DNA of 60,000 nt from Symsagittifera roscoffensis (taxonomy: Eukaryota; Xenacoelomorpha; Acoela; Convolutidae), in assembly GCF_963678635.1 (NCBI RefSeq), contig NC_087063.1:23754701-23814700 (forward strand). Reading direction: 5' to 3'. Numbering within the stretch: the first letter of the stretch is position 1; each line of letters starts with the position of its first letter. The notes under the pieces were generated by a model. The model worked only from the letters and a program-made list of their open reading frames with translations. It ran no database searches and was not told the origin of the DNA. Below, one piece after another: positions 55,851-60,000 of this stretch. The position numbers and the translations under genes were made by a program.

Positions 55851-56459
55851 ACACAAGCTCCTGATCACCACTCAGTGTTTTTGGGCGTAAAAAACAGCCT
55901 TAAAATTTGGGACCCGATAGAATCAAAGGAAAACTGATGGAAATATTCGAAAAGTGTTTTATGAGACAAACCGATACTGACAAAGTTTGCTCCTGGAGAC
56001 TGACTTGTTACAAATCAGAAAGCAGGTTTTTACCCAAACTGAAAAAGGACTGAACTGAGACCCGGGAAGATATTCATTTGGACATTTCCTAATTCCTTTT
56101 TGATGATTTTTTTAATGACTATAATTATCATTTATGTTAGTTATGGCTCTGCTTGTTATCAGAAATATCATTATTAAGATTATTTTTGTTTCACAAGTCA
56201 TATTCCCAAACGTGAAAAATTTAGGGTTTTTGTGCATTATAGATAAGTTTTTGAGGAAAGCAAAAAAAGTTTAGCTTTTTTCCAATTTTTCTACTTTAAA
56301 AGTTGTTAACCTGTTTTTACAGCTGCATATTTTATCTTATGATGTAAAGTATGAAAAAAATAAGATCAAAGTAAATGGTTTGTTCAATAGAAAAATTTGA
56401 ACGTTTTTCCTGCTGTTGTAGCTTCATTAACTCTTGACAACGTTGTTTTTTTGTTTCTT

Positions 56460-57470
56460 TGTGGTTTCGAAAGGTCTCTTTTTTAATTTTTTAGCATCTG
56501 ACGGGATAGGTAATGCACGCCACAATTGTGGGTTATTTGAACGTCTGCTTAACGCAGGACAATTGGGAATTGATCTTGCGTTTTTTTGTGCTTTTGTGGG
56601 TTCAGCATTCAGTGTCCAGCTGTCAATCTAATTAGTTCTTTCAAGCGAGTTTAGCTCTCCCGCTCATTCGTGGTACTTGAGCTGAACGTGCTCAGTTGCA
56701 ACAAAATAGCCTGTCGCTAACACACGCTCCCAACAATGGCTTTCAAGGAATCACTAGTTGGCAAGTTTTTCATTATGCACTCGATCGGGTGGAAAATTGG
56801 GTTAATCTTATGAATAATTGTTATTTAAAGCACATCCAGCTAAAGTTCTAAGCGCATTGTTTTCGTTGACTTGAAGTTCAACCAGTTGGTTTTGCGTAAA
56901 CTTGGAAGTTTGACACTGGCAAGTTTTCTGGTGATGTTGCTTGAATGGAGTTATGTTCTTGTAGTTAACAACCTTGATTTTTGAGGTTTTCGAGGTTTTA
57001 AGTCGGTACCTTCCATAACGATTTATGGCTACTTCGACAGATCAAGAAATAAAAAAAAACGTTGGTTCAGGTTTGTTTTTGAAACAAGTTTTAGTGCCCC
57101 GTTTTGAGCCATTCGTTTAATTGAGATAATAAAACTTTCATTGATGTGTAAAGCTCAATTGGACGTGGACCGAAATAAAAGATTGTTGTCTGGTCAGGAA
57201 AATTGACTAGATTTGAGCTCATATAAAATTGAAGGAAAGGTGTGGACAAGAGAACACCACCTTGTGGTACCCTTTTTATAAATTTATTCACGTCAGCTTT
57301 TGAGATTCTAATTTCAACATATCATTGCTCGTAGGATAACAGCTATTGCTTGATTTTAATTGTAAAACCTGACGTGAAAATGTCATGAAGAAGAACGGAA
57401 CGCTCTGATTTGCTTTGCCAAGGCAACTGAGAGATCTAGTACAATAAGGTTTAATAGGTATGAGTTTTCT
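56460..57470 (-). pseudogene. RT4: LINE (Jockey/I-like) reverse transcriptase remnant
   Basis: The - strand reads, in broken frames, VLDLSVALAKQIRAF (57440, decayed motif A), HDIFTSGFTIKIKQ-like sequence (about 57380), VPQGGVLL with FLQFYMSSNLVNFPD (57270, motif B), a catalytic box degraded to FYFGP, LLSQLNEWLKT (57110), QLVELQVNENNALRTLAGC (56880) and a tail with LNAEPTKAQKNA. This is the order of a Jockey/I-superfamily RT and downstream region. No endonuclease is visible. Confidence 0.6.
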
Positions 57471-57819
57471 TTATTCATTTTTAGTTGTGTAACGATTGGT
57501 ACAAATAATGGCAGTCACGGTGAACTGAGGTTTCTTAAAACCATGTTGAGGGTCTGCTAATTGTATGTTTAAGTGTGGGCTAGGTCAGAAAAACCTTTTC
57601 ACCAATCCAAAAACTCGAAATGTTAGTGCAAAAAAGTGCAAACTTTTCAATTTTTCTAGATTCTTTAACTGATATATGTAGTGGATTTATCCATAATCTT
57701 TCTTAAAATTTGTTGCATGGTGGCTGTTTTGATAGAGCTGCTTAAATTTGTGCCAGAAAAAAAAGACCAATCGATCCGAGATAGAGTATGACAGCCCGAT
57801 GGGTATATGATACAGCAAT

Positions 57820-58660
57820 GACATGAAAAAATAAATGTAATAAAATTGAAGGATAGATTTTTTATGTGATGTTTTTTGTCGGACTTATTAATTTCGTACG
57901 AATAAAATTTTCACACTTGATCGTTGATTTTGTCCAAATTTATAGTTATTCAATATTTTCTTCCCAAAATTATTGTTCGATATGGAACAAGACTGCTCGA
58001 ATCAGGGCAAAGCCCTGAATGTTTCGTGTGCATTTTAAGGTCTATGGTGCAGTAATAACATGAAAAAATTAGATGTAATAAATTAAAAGGAAAGATTTTT
58101 TTGTGTGAGATTTTTTTTCGTTCTTTTTTTGTACGACTTAATTTTGCTAACTTGATCTTTGATAGTGCCCGAAAATATACTTTTTCAATATTTTCTTTCC
58201 AAAAAATTTATTCCATATGGAACAAGACTGCTCGTTTCAGGGCGAAGCCCTGAATGTTTCGACTGCCCTTTAAGTTCTTTGATGCAGTAATAACATGAAA
58301 AAATTAAATGTTATTAAAAAAGGAAAGATTTTTTTATGTGATGTCTTTTGTGAGAACCATCACCCCACACGCCATATAAAGTACAAAGTAATAAATTTTG
58401 ATCCTAGTAAATAATCAATTATGCAAATAAGTTTCCTTCAACCAATTTGGAACGATTTCTTAGACGGATTAAATCTCCGCTTACGCGTTAAGATCGCAAA
58501 ATAAATCGCTCGTTAGTTGTCCCAAATTGGCCAAAGAATAAAATATAAATTAGCTTTTAAACCCCTATGACTTTACAAAAAATTATCACAGGTAAAACAT
58601 TTTTTCAAATTTAAGCTCAAGACAACAATACTTTTTGAATGATATGAAAAACCTCGTAGT
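57820..58660 (+). repeat. Stem-loop interspersed repeat, copy with duplicated head
   Basis: Two heads about 236 bp apart carry the hairpin: 58002-58018 (TCAGGGC AAA GCCCTGA) and 58237-58253 (TCAGGGC GAA GCCCTGA). Each is preceded by a GATATGGAACAAGACTGCTCG-like segment and followed by TTTAAG, GCAGTAATAACATGAAAAAA and AAGGAAAGATTTTTT. The body then continues from 58360 (CACCCCACACGCCATATAAA) as in the 14.5 kb copy. Non-coding. Confidence 0.7.
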
Positions 58661-58816
58661 TAATTCTAAATAAAAATTACTAAGCTGTTAGATCTGATGT
58701 AAACTGATGACACTTGCTACTACCTTAATACCTTAAATCGTAAATCACAGCATAGTTCTAAATGGCCAATATTTTTCGTGTTTTCTACCATCTCCATGTC
58801 CCAATATTAGTTTGTC

Positions 58817-59964
58817 TTAGTAAGTGTTGAATCTGATTGGCGGCATGCTGCTCCCCCGTCTGTCGCGACGAATGAAGTTTTTCGGATTGAGCTCGATGTC
58901 GCGACAGTATCCGATGAAGAGCCGGCCGAAAATGATTAAGTACACCCCCAGTCCCATAAGCACAGGGCCGACATAACGCAGACTGAAAAAACTGGCAAAG
59001 TGATAAATTATAACCAGCACCACCTCCAAATTTGACCTAATAGAGATTTTCCATCCCACCGTTTAATTAAGCGCTGATGTTAATCGATTCGCCCACATAA
59101 ATCAAGGTTTTTTTTCTGTTTTTCAACTAAAATAAAACTTTTTAGCTTTAATTGTCACCGTTTAACTGCTTAGCCACAATGGCACAAAAAAACTTTTTTT
59201 CTAATCGGCTGCAAAATCCCATATGTACACTTCCCCACGCCAAAACATTTCAGGGGGCTGATATTAAATTGACCCATTATTGAAAAATGTTAGATTTTTT
59301 TTTTAAAATGCAGACGCTCACTGAAGACGGGCAAATCACAATTTTCCTTTTAAATAAGGATAACTACTTTTGTCATCTTGAGCAATAAAAAACAGCTCAT
59401 TTTCCTCGAAACTTCAATAACGGTTCATGAGTTACTCCGAAATTGGGGCCTTTCTTTGGGGGCTACTCCGAAATTATGAAGCCCAAAAGTACCAAAGCGT
59501 AATGTCAGAGCGTTAAGTGAGCTATTTTTTGAAATTTTACCTTAAAATACCGCTTCTGCTCTTAGACCATTCTGCTCATTATGATCGGATATCACCCAAG
59601 AGTTTTTTATATAGTCAGTATTTCATTATGTAGTCCAGAATATATAGCTGTTTTAGTTTGTGTATGACATATACATTTTCGACCAAATTTTGATGACTTG
59701 CCTGAAAATGAATGCTTCAATTGCTCCGTTGTTGTCTCCCGGCCATGAAAAAGTTCGAACTGAAACTCTGAAAGCGTCCTCAAAATTGTCAGCCAAATCT
59801 TTGAAGTCTGCCAAACCAAAATGTTTGCCCCTAGCAAATGTATCTATTTTTTGGCTAAATGGGCTAATCAAAGTACCGAAAAAACCCAATATAGATAATA
59901 TAACACCAAAAAAAATAACAAGAGCTCCAAAAGTAACGTTTTTGAAACCGCCAACAATTTTCAT
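58817..59964 (-). CDS. Two-TM membrane protein, TMEM200-like, two exons, GC-AG intron
   Basis: Exon 1 is 59702-59964 (ATG at 59964; an in-frame TAA lies just upstream) and exon 2 is 58817-58982 (TAA). The donor is CAG|GCAAGT, a GC donor with otherwise ideal consensus; the acceptor is TTTTTTCAG. Joining makes Ser and keeps the frame into LRYVGPVLMGLGV; the neighbouring GT (CAA|GTCATC) would not. The product is 142 residues. TM1 is about residues 12-34 (ALVIFFGVILSILGFFGTLI), then a ~55-residue polar loop, then TM2 about 91-112 (YVGPVLMGLGVYLIIFGRLF), then a basic tail (FIRRDRRG). The second TM and the following CRD segment resemble TMEM200 (DUF2371) proteins, whose role is poorly known. The family call is tentative; the gene structure is firmer. 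Confidence 0.6.
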
Positions 59965-60000
59965 TATGTTATTTTAGTTATATGTAGGTGAATTTCAATA

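Overview
This is a metazoan nuclear window: AT-rich, intron-bearing and full of transposable elements. It holds three spliced host genes. One is a cilium gene of the FAM183/CFAP144 family, so the animal builds motile cilia. I cannot name the phylum. Host exons are clearly less AT-rich than the introns and spacers. Positions 19908-20107 are an assembly gap.

Layout. 1-11.7 kb (+ strand): the last two exons of an unrecognised gene, separated by a 10.8 kb intron packed with degenerate repeats, a hAT-type MITE with its target duplication, and a foldback element. 11.7-23.2 kb: no gene seen; dispersed repeats, short tandem repeats and a cluster of hairpins. 23.2-27.0 kb (- strand): a four-exon CFAP144 gene whose third intron carries two minisatellites and a tRNA-like sequence. 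27.5-48.5 kb: a retroelement graveyard, nearly all on the - strand. It contains a YLDD-type non-LTR element (R1); two copies of a composite in which a Penelope-like element (PLE) sits inside a second, YADD-type element (RT2); an internally deleted RT2 derivative; and a CR1/Jockey-like LINE (RT3). 49.7-52.5 kb: a recent, imperfect three-part tandem duplication. 53.1-55.9 kb (- strand): a decayed Polinton/Maverick-type DNA polymerase B. 56.5-57.5 kb (- strand): a fourth LINE remnant. 58.8-60.0 kb (- strand): a two-exon, two-TM membrane protein gene resembling TMEM200, whose frame requires a GC-AG intron.

Most interesting: both PLE copies carry a C4HC3 PHD-type zinc finger inside the reverse transcriptase, between the motif B region and the YVDD catalytic motif, in an element that otherwise has the usual C-terminal GIY-YIG nuclease. 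RT2 is also multidomain (SGNH hydrolase-like, PHD-like, RT, C-terminal Cys/DxK nuclease-like region). Both PLE copies share the same frame breaks, so the nested composite was probably duplicated as DNA after the PLE had already died.
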